Of a DNA stretch of 64,000 nucleotides, positions 10,605 to 21,289 are shown piece by piece. The first letter of the stretch is position 1. Every line of letters begins with the position of its first letter. Under the pieces are notes generated by a model that had not been told where the DNA came from, did no database searches, and saw nothing but the letters and a program-made list of their open reading frames with translations. This stretch comes from Codonopsis lanceolata (Eukaryota; Streptophyta; Magnoliopsida; Asterales; Campanulaceae), in contig CM028378.1 of assembly GCA_013146195.2 (NCBI GenBank), forward strand, positions 75,111,254-75,175,253, read 5' to 3'. The translations under genes were made by a program, and so were the position numbers.

Positions 10605-11893
10605 TGACACCTTGACCTAAGAGCATCACCAATACAACCGTGGATTTGATCCTACGGGGCCGTGAGTAATTCACACCCTCAATCATATGTGTCATTTTTT
10701 TACTCTTCATTCACATTCAATCAAAATAGATCTCTTCAATGCAAATGTGGATGTAATCTTGTGGCATGCATCCCACCACTAAAATAATATTTGAAAATAA
10801 ATTAAAAAGAAAAGAAAATATAACAACCAATAGAAAGAGTTTTTTTTTTTTTTAAAAAAAAATTATTACTAGGATGTATCTATACCCTCAAGTAGAATGT
10901 GAAAGCTTTACATTGTTATCCACAATGTGAATAAATTTAGTTGTCACATCATATCCACATTTACATTTGAGAGATTTTTTCTTTCAAGAAGTGTGTAAAT
11001 CCTGGGTGGCATTAATTTTTTTCACATCTACATTAGCATTAGAAATACTCTAAGGTTTTCACATCCGCACGTAATAGCAGTTATCGGGATAAAGTCATTA
11101 TCCTCATTATTAATACAAGGAAGAGGTGGTATTATTAGCGCCTCACTAAAAAATTGGGATTAACATTTGTAATCTCATACGATATACAAGTGAGGATTAA
11201 TAGATAATGAGGCCACAATTAAACTTCATTAGACATGAATATCGGTATTGTGATTGAGGTCACAATTAAAATGAAATATCAGTTGATAAGTGCTGGGGTT
11301 TGAAACATTGGCTGAAACACGAATGATTGAATTAAAAAATTAGGAACAATTTTTAAAGTCTCTCTCTCTCTCAACACATTTTTTTTTAGTTCAATCCATT
11401 TTTAAATCCCTTTTATAAAGCACATGGTTCACAATTCTCTTAGTCGTGTTGACATGTTATTTTTATTTTTATGTAATTTGAATTTTAGTATAAAATTTTG
11501 CAATTTGAATTACCTTATTACTAAAGCATACTATTGCAATTCATTTTTATAAACAAAGCTGTTGGGTATATATTTTGGTTTAAAAGAAAGGAGCAAATTA
11601 AAGGAGCATATTGACAATAATATCCCTAATAAATGAACGAAAAGGACACACAAAACGCAATATATGTTTAAATTTCCTAACTCAAATGGGCTAAAGTGGA
11701 TGGATATCTGACTCATTTTATTCCTCTTGTTTGAAATGGCTGATTATCTATTGAGTTAATCTTTTAAGAACTGCTTTACAAAGAGGCATCTGATTATTGC
11801 ATTCCAGGTACGAAATTTATGTAATCATAAATATGGAAATAATGCAAGCCATAATTAAGCAATAACTAGCTATATGATCGGAGTTGTACATAC
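10605..11893. other. Intronic DNA with scattered repeats
   Basis: No gene seen. Segment 11050-11220 (GATAAAGTCATTATCC, GGTGGTATTATTAGCG, TCACTAAAAAATTGGGATT) is a diverged relative, largely inverted, of the MITE at 14781-15084. The part 11530-11880 is collinear with the inverted copies at 50700-51780 and 61919-62230. Confidence 0.4.
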
Positions 11894-12298
11894 CTATCTC
11901 AGTGGTTACGGGCCTTGGATATTCAAAACATCTATTGCATTCGTCTGGGACAAAGATCTTTTCAATCTTGAGCACGATACTTCTCGACGTACTGAAATAA
12001 TTTGGGTTATATACTTCCGTAATGACATTCTCGCTAATGGAACCTAAGATCCACCCTCGAAGAAGCATGTCTGTTCTTCTCCAAAGTAGGTAATTGTCCG
12101 GAGATGGTGGTTCGTTCATAAGGAAATCAAGTAATTCAAGACTATCAGCAAGTGATAAAATCTGTAACACCCACGAATTGTAGTTGAGTTTAGAAAGCTT
12201 GATAGTAAGGAAGTTCGCCACATTAAACGTAGACGGGTAAGGGTATTCTACGCCCTGCTGTGTTGCCAGTTCTTCCTCAACTTTTTCTTCTTTGTTTT
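11894..12298 (-). CDS. Copia-gag-like exon B (left copy), intact
   Basis: An open 405-bp internal exon (135 codons). Acceptor ATTCAG at 12299-12304, donor GTATGTAC at 11886-11893, phase 1 at both ends. The product runs NKEEKVEEELATQQGVEYPY, PSTFNVANFLTIKLSKLNYN, SWVLQILSLADSLELLDFLM, DNYLLWRRTDMLLRGWILGS, SISENVITEVYNPNYFSTSR and ends PRPVTTEIG. The (Y/F)PYPST start, the S(F/N)xxIKLS motif and LLWKRTDxLxRGWIxGS mark a Copia-type gag N-terminal fold, which in active elements packages RNA. Here it stands alone between introns, with no protease or pol behind it. This is the best-preserved B copy: the one at 61516 is frameshifted and the one at 50665 is nearly gone. I infer that it is a working exon of the ankyrin gene, and expression is not shown. 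Confidence 0.66.
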
Positions 12299-13252
12299 CT
12301 GAATGAATAAAACAAAATCATGTTAAAATCATGTTCGAGAGATTATGTTATGATAAATAAAGAAAAAAGTATCATCTCAAATACTAGGAATTAGGTTTAA
12401 GATGTTTAAAGGAGAAAAAAACGGAAAAACATTTCAAAAGTTAGTTTCGGCTTCGTGCGACACCATTAAAGTCTTGGAACCAGATTTTATGTGGATATTG
12501 CTTTGGCCAAGTTAAGTGCTGCTTGGGTAAATTCGTCTGACTTAATCGTTCCAAAGAGAAAAAAAAGTAATCAGGTTTTAGGTCGTACATTTTTCTTGTT
12601 AGTTTGTCTTAAAAACAGGAGCCCCATTTCTAAAATTTTCGTTAGTATTTTCTTTCTTCCCGAATACATGATACTTACTCTTTCCATTCCGGGCAAAGAG
12701 TCTTTGTTTAAAAGTTAAATTTTTTAAAAATATAACATTTTTAGTAGTTCATTAATAATAAAACGACATTTTTTTACTTAAAATTTTTAAAATAAACTTT
12801 TTTAATAAAATATCAAAAAATAAAATTGTTGACTCTCTACCCGAAACGGTAAGAGTATTTTACAAGTGATACAAAGAAATGAGTATCCCAAGTCACTGTC
12901 CCAAAAAGAAAGTAACACTTTCCATTTTGGTTTGTCTTAAAAACAGGTATAGCACTTTCCACATTTTTTTCAATTTTTTTCCATTCGAAGATATAATATA
13001 TTTATGTAACATATCATACCGTAAAAAACAACTTTAGTGCAATTTAAAAAATAACCTCCGCCGTTGGTTTGAACAATATTAACACGGAATTTATATTCAT
13101 TTTTTATTTTCTTCTTAGTTTCTTCCTTAAAAAAAATATTAAAAAAACTAAGACTCACTTTGAGATGAAGGAGTATGAGCGAACTCTTTAAAGTTGAAGT
13201 CTATTTTTAAAGTTCGGTTATTGGCCATTACCAATCAACAAAGTTAACATAC
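12299..13252. other. Intron between exons A and B
   Basis: A 954-bp intron bounded by the donor GTATGTTA of exon A and the acceptor TTCATTCAG of exon B on the minus strand. Its inverted homologues at 44964-45475, 50280-50660 and 61100-61515 let insertions be seen directly. It is the empty site for the Helitron at 45476-50279 (uninterrupted reading at about 12747-12775) and for the SINE at 60923 (uninterrupted reading at about 13021-13045). Confidence 0.6.
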
Positions 13253-13631
13253 CTTGAGGATTTAGACCAAAAGTATAATGCAACTTTGTCCAAACAGATC
13301 CGGCAGTTGTTAAGCCGAACACAGTAGCAAAAATACTTTCTTGGAGTGAACCCAATATCCAACGTTTTACAAGCCTGTCAGATCTCTTCCATAGTCGATA
13401 TTCTTCATTGGCCACAGTGTCATATCTCCTTTCAGGGGGTGTAAGGATAGTGCCATCAATGAAACCAACAAGCTTTTGACTTTCAAAAAGACGCATCATC
13501 TCTGTTTTCCATTGAAGGTAGTCATGAGCACCAGATAGTTTTATCGAAACAAAGCTAGCTGGATTGAGGGTGGACGGGTATGGATACTGTGATCCAGATT
13601 CAGATGATGATGCCATAGATATTTTGTTCAT
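13253..13631 (-). CDS. First exon A (left copy): start codon plus Copia-gag-like domain
   Basis: Open from ATG at 13631 (or the second Met at 13614) to the donor GTATGTTA, ending in phase 1. It reads MNKISMASSSESGSQYPYPS, NPASFVSIKLSGAHDYLQWK, MMRLFESQKLVGFIDGTILT, then ANEEYRLWKRSDRLVKRWIL and GSVWTKLHYTFGLNPQG. This is the classic gag N-terminal domain of Copia elements and of plant UBN2-type proteins. Reading past the donor reaches a stop after 12 codons, consistent with splicing there. Upstream (13632-13720) no further coding is seen, so this is likely the 5' end of the transcript. Compared with the right-hand copy it lacks 33 bp before VANEEYRLWK, an in-frame difference. Confidence 0.66.
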
Positions 13632-13825
13632 GCAAATGAATGAACTATATCAACAAGTTGTAGTCAATTGGCTACTTCTAATTATATATAGGCCTATTTA
13701 GAGCATCTCATGTAATCTTTTTATACATCTTCTTAGTTAGGTTTATTGTCATTTTTACATTGTTATTTTTTTATCCACTTAAAAATATATTTTCTCATTA
13801 TATAATTTTCTTACATAAAAAAATA

Positions 13826-14082
13826 TTCCCTCCGTTCCTAAATTATTGTCCTGGTTGACCCGGCGCACAGATTAAGAAAAAACAATTGACTTGATTATTT
13901 ATATTGGTTTAATGTGTAGTTTCCTTTAAAGTCCATGTGTATGTGACCCATAATTAAAGTAAAGTGAAAAAGTAAGATTAAAGTGGTAAAAGATATGTTC
14001 AAAAAAGGTAAATTTCAAAATGAACAATTATTTTGAGACGGACGAAAAAGGAAAAGATGACGATAATTTAAAACAAAGGAAG
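13826..14082. mobile_element. Stowaway-type MITE
   Basis: About 257 bp between TA dinucleotides (13824-13825, 14083-14084). The ends are TTCCCTCCGTTCCTAAATTA and TAATTTAAAACAAAGGAAG. It interrupts the Tourist-like MITE whose start is at about 13700 and whose complete homologue is at 39418-39775. Confidence 0.62.
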
Positions 14083-14159
14083 TATTAAATTTAACAACAT
14101 CCCACATAAAACAAAGCCACCCCTAAACTATCCTATCATCTTCAACGATCATATTGTGT

Positions 14160-15420
14160 AAAATTATTACTAGTATGCCTAATATTCATCAACTGTTCTT
14201 TGTACCAAAATCATGTTGGTTCTTTAATTATTGCAAATTTGGAGCAATGTGTGGATGTCTACTACGTTAATTGATCAAAACACAAGCATGCCTAATAATT
14301 TTCGTTGAATGTTTTTGGACGAAAGTGGTCATGTTTTCAACGTTTTACATCTTGTCTTGTCATTTTGCATCATCAATAATGTCGTGGCTTTAGTGGGTGC
14401 ATTTAATACTTGAGAGAGACAGCTACCCAACCCAAGTGTTGGTCAACAGTTCTCTCACATTCAAATTAAGTGTTTCAATTGATTGAATTTTGAACCGAAT
14501 TCAGTATTCCGTGTTATTTTTATGATATCGATTTAGTTTTTAAATTTAATTATTCGATTTTGATCTGAATCCGAAAATTAAATATGATATGGATTAAAGT
14601 ATTTGGATCTATTAATAATTCGATCCGATCTGATATAAAAAATATTTTAATATCATACATATAAAATTTACTATTGATGAATTTTTAATTATTACTAATT
14701 CAACTAAATATAAATTTTTTGACCAGCTCTAAGATCATGCTAACATTATTATTCATGTTTATGTAAATTGAAAACATATGGATTGTTTGGTACTCAGATA
14801 AGGATAAATATTATTATTAATCTCAGTATTATTAGTGTCCTCGCTATTAATCCTCACTTGTATATTAGGGGGTAGTTTTGAGATTAAAAATGTTAATCCC
14901 AATTTTTTTTTAGTGAGGGCGCTAATAATATCACCCTCTCCCTTGGTATTAATAGTAAGGGGATAATGACTTTATCCGGATACATTGTACTATTAGTCTC
15001 GACCACCTATTGCGTACCAAACATCCGGCAACTCGGCTTATTAATCATATTTGACCTCAATACTGACTACCAAACGGCACCATAGATTTTTAATTTTATT
15101 CAACTTTTGATTACGCAAAAATGCATCAATATTGATTGTATTCGGTACTTTAATTAGGAGTTACTAAAATCTGAATCCAAAAATTTAGGATATTGATCGA
15201 GCTTTCAAATATCTAAAAATAATCAAATCCGATCCAAGTCCGATAATTTTTTAATAAATCAAATAATGAATTTGATTTATTCAATCCGAATCCAATCTAT
15301 TAATAGACCAACATTCAATGCTCCAAATTGGACTATGTTATGTACAATGAGAAAGCAACATTTACTCCCCCAAACTACCCATATCATTAAAAATAAATAA
15401 ACAATCTCTAATCTACCCAA
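14160..15420. repeat. Family-R repeat, copy 1
   Basis: Collinear in direct order with 24800-26830 and in inverted order with 35080-36250. Landmarks are TTTGGAGCAATGTGTGGATG, GAGAGAGACAGCTACCCAAC, ATCGAGCTTTCAAATATC and CCCCCAAACTAC. The middle part (14500-15320) is built from GATCGGAT/ATCCGAT words. This copy lacks the Stowaway seen at 25194 (empty site at about 14505, GAATTCAGTATTCC) but carries its own MITE at 14781-15084. Confidence 0.75.
14781..15084. mobile_element. MITE inserted in family-R copy 1
   Basis: About 300 bp absent from the matching position in the direct copy (26470). The ends are related by inversion (GTTTGGTACTCAG on the left, CTGACTACCAAACGGC on the right). The interior includes TCACTTGTATATTAG and TTAGTGAGGGCGCTAATA, related to a stretch at 11080-11210. 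The exact target duplication is unclear. Confidence 0.45.
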
Positions 15421-15433
15421 CAAAAAAAGATTC

Positions 15434-15671
15434 AAGATCCTCTATTCCAAAATTGTATTCCATTTCCTATTCTACAGTCGGATTTTTGCCACGTGTCAAT
15501 CGTAAATAAACAAAATCAATTACTAAATTGATTATGTTTCCATAACAATAAAAATCCGTGAAATCTAGCTCAATATTTCCTTTTGTGAAGATTTCTTATT
15601 GATACGTGGCAAGAATCCGACAGTGAAATAGGAGATGAAATACGGTTTTAGAATAGAGGATCCGGACTCCC
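15434..15671. mobile_element. Foldback MITE-like element
   Basis: Inverted ends of about 70 bp: GATCCTCTATTCCAAAATTG, TCCTATTCTACAGTCGGATT and GCCACGTGTCAAT on the left mirror AATCCGACAGTGAAATAGGA and TTTTAGAATAGAGGATC on the right. No clear target duplication is visible and there is no coding capacity. Confidence 0.55.
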
Positions 15672-15795
15672 ACTTACACCCTTAATTTCAATTAATCACC
15701 TCCTTAATTTCTGAAACAACCACCATAATACCACTGAAGGCAGACGAAGAATTAGCTGAGGGACGAGTCCCGATAGTGCCGATACCAACCTAGAG

Positions 15796-16685
15796 TAGAG
15801 TTGTGCACGGGCCTTAAGTTCGTGGGCATTAGTAATGCTCAGTATAAACCCATCAAGCAGGGCATTGAGCAGGTATGGGCTTCAGCCCATTTGTTTATGT
15901 TTTTAAATAATTTTACTGCTTTCTCATTTAAACTTTGGGCCTCAACCTTCAGCCCATCAATTCATTGCCATGAACTTTTTTCTCAAACTATTATAATTGC
16001 AAATTTGAAATAAAACATACAGTTGAAGTGGAAGAAAAGGAAGAGAAACAATTAAGTTAAAATATAAGCGATCGAAAAAGATGAAGAAGACGTTGGATGT
16101 GTAAGGTAAGATTCTCGAGAACAACTTGAGAGCCGAAACGTTGTTGGGCCATCGGCGGCTGTTTTCCAAGAAGATGAATAAGACAAAATGTCGCACCTTA
16201 CTAGTAATACATCAATATTGATGTACAAATTCAAATTGCAATCTTGCATGAGAATAGAATATCAATAGATGATTGAGTAATTAATTATTAAAATAATAGA
16301 GTTTGACTTTTAGGTTTATTTTTAGTAATAGCTTTATCAGTTTAGGCGTATTATACTATTACTATATTTATATATTATAATTTATAACTTATAGTCTTAT
16401 AATATATAAATATAGTAATAGTACAATACACAAAAATTAAATATATATAATTTGGTCAAAGACCTATAATTTAAAAAATTAAAAAAAGTTATCATAGAAG
16501 AGGACGAGTCGGGCGGGACATAACTGACAGGAGCAGCTGAAGGCCCAGTAGAACCCGAGACCGCGGACATTTGATTCATCTAGAGCCTAGCACTACGTAT
16601 AACCCATGGGCACGAGCTCCATGGACCGGGCACTGATGAGGTTTTAACGGGCTTGATGTGCATTGACGGGTCCTGCTCAACCTTA
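15796..16685. mobile_element. Non-autonomous hAT-like element
   Basis: Flanked by the 8-bp direct repeat ACCTAGAG (15788-15795 and 16686-16693). The ends TAGAGTTGTGCACGGGCC (left) and TAAGGTTGAGCAGGACCC (right, read inward) match at about 12 of 18 positions. Subterminal GGGC/GCCC words are frequent. About 890 bp, more GC-rich than its surroundings, with no transposase frame. The class call rests on the duplication size and end similarity only. Confidence 0.48.
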
Positions 16686-16724
16686 ACCTAGAGGGTCAGG
16701 TACGCACCCTTTAATTATTTTATA

Positions 16725-16987
16725 CTCCCTCCGTTTTTAAATTATTGTTATTTCTTATTTATCATATTATTTAAGAAAAAAACTATTAACTATATTATAA
16801 ATATTGATGAAATGTATGGTTTTTTAAAATCATTGAGCATGTAACAATAATTAAATTAGGTAGAAAAAGTAAGAATAAAATGATAATATTATTTTCTTAA
16901 AATAAAAAAATTTTAATAATAACGATTGGGGTATTTTGAAACGGACAACAAATGAAAAAAAAGACCATAATTTGAAAATTGAGGAAG
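16725..16987. mobile_element. Stowaway-type MITE
   Basis: Starts TA|CTCCCTCCGTTTTTAAATTA and ends ATTTGAAAATTGAGGAAG|TT. About 263 bp, with the interior typical of the family (GGTAGAAAAAGTAAGAATAA). Confidence 0.55.
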
Positions 16988-18239
16988 TTTTTATTTTGTA
17001 CATCTCTTCGTAGTCTTCAAAAATAAAAATTCCTCCATAATTGGGTGAATTCACTTGTAGCCATTTGAAAATTCATGCTTAACTAGGAGCACAAATTTCA
17101 ATACACCTGTTAAACGCTGAAATTTGATTTAAATAAAAAAAATATCTAATTTTGTTTAATTCACGTTTATATGTAAATATAGAATTGGAGTTAATCCCCT
17201 TATATAACTTTAATTATAAACATGTGGAGTAATACTCACGTAACGTTAATTATTAGCACTTGTGCCCTCCTTCATCTGCTCTATGCCTCGGTAAACCCCA
17301 ACTCTCGTCATCTTTTTCTCTTTCTCTCTTTATTTATTTCCTTTCAAATTGACTTGTCATATATTGTCACCGTAAATACTGAAAATATTTTCATAAAATA
17401 TGTATGAGTGGGATTTGAAAGATAAAACTGCATCGATACATATTTTAATTTGTAAAACGGAGTTCAACTTTCTCACAAATCAATACACAAATACACAATG
17501 AATTGGGTAAAAAGAATCCATCTAAAAAAAAATTGTATGACAAAAGCTTTTGCCAATTGCATTTGGCTGAACATAGTGATGAAGAAAGGTTCATATTGGT
17601 TATCACATTGTACTACATCCGGAAGACATAAATTTTTACTGTTATTATTGTTGATTACTACGATCTACAGCCGACACAGTCCTTCATTTCAATTAATCAC
17701 CTCCATAATTTCTGCAACTACCACCATAATACCTCTGAAGTAGGTCGTCAAGGATCGGATTCGATTGGATCGATATCCATTATCCGATTTGTTAAGAAAT
17801 TATCGCTTGGATCGGATCGGATTATCTTTTCGGATATTCTGATCCATATCCTAAATTTTCGGATTCGATTTTATTCTTAATCAAATGAATAAAATTGATA
17901 TTGATGTATTTTTTCTTAATCAAATGTTGAATAAAATTAAAAATTCATATTTTTAGTTACACAAACACGAATAATAATGTTAGTAAGATTAATGACATTA
18001 TTAGAGCTTTTTATATTTAGTAAAATTAGTAATGATTAATGACAAAAACACATTATTAGTAACTTTTATATGTATAATATTAATATATTTTTTATATCGG
18101 ATCGGAATTAATCCATATCCGTTAACTCGAACACCTTAATCCATATCCGTTTGTTATGCTATTTTCGCGGATCTAGTGTGAGGTCGATTATTGATCGGAT
18201 TCTGATCAATGGTAAAGGTCGATCCATTGAACATTATTA
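16988..18239. other. AT-rich stretch plus a GATCGGAT-type repeat
   Basis: No gene supported. Segment 17690-17745 (TCAATTAATCACCTCCATAA) recurs at 15690-15745 and inverted at 31770-31840. From about 17750 to 18230 lies a further copy of the GATCGGAT/ATCCGATTTGTTAAGAAATT repeat that forms the middle of family R. Confidence 0.45.
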
Positions 18240-18817
18240 ATATCAAAATTAGCCTAAATTTTCATTTTTTAAAATGATTTTAATATACGTCAAATGTCTA
18301 GTCTAGCCTAGTGTGAGGTGGTTATTGATTTCAAATGGTAAAGGTTCAAACATTATTAATATCAAAATTATAAATTTTCATTTTTTAAAAAGATAAATAA
18401 CTTATAGTGATGGTGGTTAACCGCAGCGGTGATCGATGGTGGTGATAAAAGAAAAGTGAATTGTTATTGTGTAAAGTAACAAAGAAAAAAAGAAACAAAT
18501 TTTGAATTTAAATTTTAAGATTTTAATATATAATTAATTTTATGAAATCGAGACGTTTGAAATTGTAGTTCAATTTCAATTCAAACTTTTAATTATGTTC
18601 TCAAACCAAGAGATTGGTTTTGGAGTTGCAATTCCGAGCAATGGAATATGGTATCCAAATATACCATAAATCAAATTACAAATGTTGGTCAAAGGACGTT
18701 GTTTAATTAATTTTGGGTCAAGGAAGTAATTAACATGAAAATGAACACGAGTGGAAGGATTATGTTTTGGAGTGCCCTTTAATTGATTTATTATTGTTAT
18801 CTGTCATGGACATCACA

Positions 18818-20211
18818 TCTATATCTATATATATATAAAGGCAGATGCATCTATAAAAGGAAATATCCCGCCAAAACTTTCTTTCTAAAAATAGAATGTT
18901 CTTCATTTATTAATATATGTACAACTTTGCATGCTATCTAAAAAAATTAAATGTGTCATTACACTTCACACTAATCCATATAAAATGACCTTTTACATTC
19001 CTTGATACTTGTGTCAATCATGCTTGTGAGCATCATTCACATTTCAAAAGTCCTATTGTACATGAGAAATATATATTGTATTCTTTGCCCAATATATATG
19101 GTTTAGTTTTTGCATTTTATTTCAAAAAAAATTCTTCATTCGCTGTTAAAATACTTTGACTTAGTGTTTACCCAGATCTTTAAAAAAATAAATTAAATCG
19201 ATCTAGAAAGTTAGGATCTATATTTATAATTTTATTTTCTTAAAAATAAAGTTATGTACTTCTCATAGATTACATATCTAAAAATTTCGGATCTACATCT
19301 GTGCTTTAAGTAAGCAGGTCTGAAAAATTAGAGGATGTAAAAATAAATTAACAAAATCAAAATAATTTTTCAATATATAATTTAGAAAAGTTCCAACTCT
19401 AAAATTAACAAGCTCAAATTATCCAGATCTATGAAAAAAATTGAAACAGAACTAATTAAAATGTTAAGTCCTATATTTTTAGATCTATTTTTTTTTAATT
19501 CGTGTCAACTCTGGTGATTGATATTCATCAACAGGAGGAGGGGCATTTTAGGAAGAAAAAAAGGACTTACGAGGTTGGATAAAAAATAGTGCACCAGAGA
19601 GGTTATAATTTTCAAATAAAGAACCGGCCCGCAATTATTCATTTTATTACTAATGGACTACTAAAAGTATAATTTTTTTCAAAAGTATGACTTTCAAACA
19701 ATGACTTTTTACCCGGAACGGAGAGAGCACGTAATTAACATGGTATTTAATGATTTTTTTTTGCCAACTGTACATATTATTGCCTTTTTCTATTAGATAA
19801 TATTTAATCAGCAAATATATACTTCTTTCGACCAAAAATTATTATTCAGCGTTCCCTTTGTGTCCATCCAAAAATTATTGAAATGAAATCTTCATCCATT
19901 TTTAAATTATCGTCATCCTTTCTTCTGGGACGGATGTAGTAATGTTAAAGTTTGAATTATTTGATCTATGTCAAAATCATAGTGTTACTAAATGATCATT
20001 TTGGTGTTTGCTTTTTTTTTTTCAATTGAATAATCATATATAAAATTATGTTGTAGAAAATGATTAATTTTCAAATTTTATAATGACTAATCTTATTGTT
20101 ATATATTTTTAGTTAAGCAGTGTCCCCTAATTTATACTTTTAATTTTGTATGTATAATTTAGTTGAAAAACATATATGCCATGCGTTTAAACGCACGGGT
20201 ACAAACACTAG
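18818..20211 (+). mobile_element. Helitron 1 (non-autonomous), both ends resolved
   Basis: Begins A|TCTATATCTATATATATATA and ends with a hairpin (GCGTTTAAACGC, extended by CATGCG/CGCACGGG), then ACAAACA and CTAG|T, the canonical Helitron 3' structure. The other arm supplies the empty site at about 38361: without the element the host reads CATGGACATC(A/T)CA|TTCTCT(A/G)ATACAAC. Insertion is exactly between A and T with no target duplication. There is no Rep/helicase frame, so it depends on an autonomous partner. The same family is present at 56391-60809 in the opposite orientation. Confidence 0.85.
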
Positions 20212-21289
20212 TTCTCTAATACAACAAGAATCTTACTATTTTTTGTGTGAAATTATGGCAGGTCTATTTTCTAAAATTTGAAAAGTGGATCGATTCGTAA
20301 TTATTATTTTTTTCCTTTTTTTGTTATTAGTAAAAAGTCTCGGTTTGAAAGTTAATTTTTTTAAGAAAATAATATTTTTAGTAATTTATTACTAATAAAA
20401 TGATATTTATATATTTTAATTTTTAAAAATTAACTCTATAATTGAAATATTTTAAAATAAAATAGTTGATTGTTTGTACCAAAACAGTTGGAGTAATATT
20501 GAAATCGCGTATTAGTTGATGACCACTTGATGCAACGTTGCTTACTTACTTGTCACCATCAAATTAAATAAATGATTTTTTAGTATTTCAAATTCAGTTA
20601 GTTAATGTTTTTGGCTCTATTGTTTTCATATAAGTTTTCAAAGTTTAATATTCAAGTTTAGTAAAGAAAGGTTCCTTTTTAAATAACTAATCAAAGATGG
20701 TTAAATTTAGCTTCTTCTTTTTTTGATATAAGTTTTCAAAGTTTAATATTCAGGTTTAGTAAACAAAGGTTATTCTCACTCCTTAGCTTTTTTTTTTTTT
20801 TTCCTCTTAAAGGGAGAACTAATCACACTCTATGTCTACCACTAGGCTAATTAATATTTCGTGACGATAATTATGTATTAACCTTTTTTATAATAGTTAT
20901 ATTATACTTCATTCGGATAAAGATTCATCATTTGAAAATTAATTTTTTTAAAAAAACTATACTTTTAATAACTCGTTAGTAATAAAATATTTTTTTATAA
21001 TTTAATATTTTAAAATTAACTTTTTAAATAAAAAAATCTTAAAATGCAATAACAATAGACTCCGTGAAACAAAAGAAAAAATATTAACTTTTCAAATGAT
21101 CATCTTTCTCTCGTACTCCACTCTCTTGATTTATTTCCTGCCTACCTCCTCTCACCCGACCTCACTTTTCATCCCTCCTTTCTTTATCTTTGTGCTTTTT
21201 TTTTTTTTGCCCTTTGAAGTTGACTCATCAGATACCAATAGTACTGCTACTTTTGTTGCCTAGCATTGATTTCGAGGCTATATATATTA
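20212..21289. other. Arm DNA without genes
   Basis: AT-rich, collinear with the inverted segment 37392-38361. It contains TATTCA(A/G)GTTTAGTAAA twice (20650-20670 and 20745-20765), a small local duplication of about 95 bp. No supported coding. Confidence 0.5.

Noticed and set aside
17222..17743. Two plus-strand frames of 61 and 81 codons
   Set aside because: No recognisable domain; part of this stretch is repeated at 15690 and 31770 in other frames.
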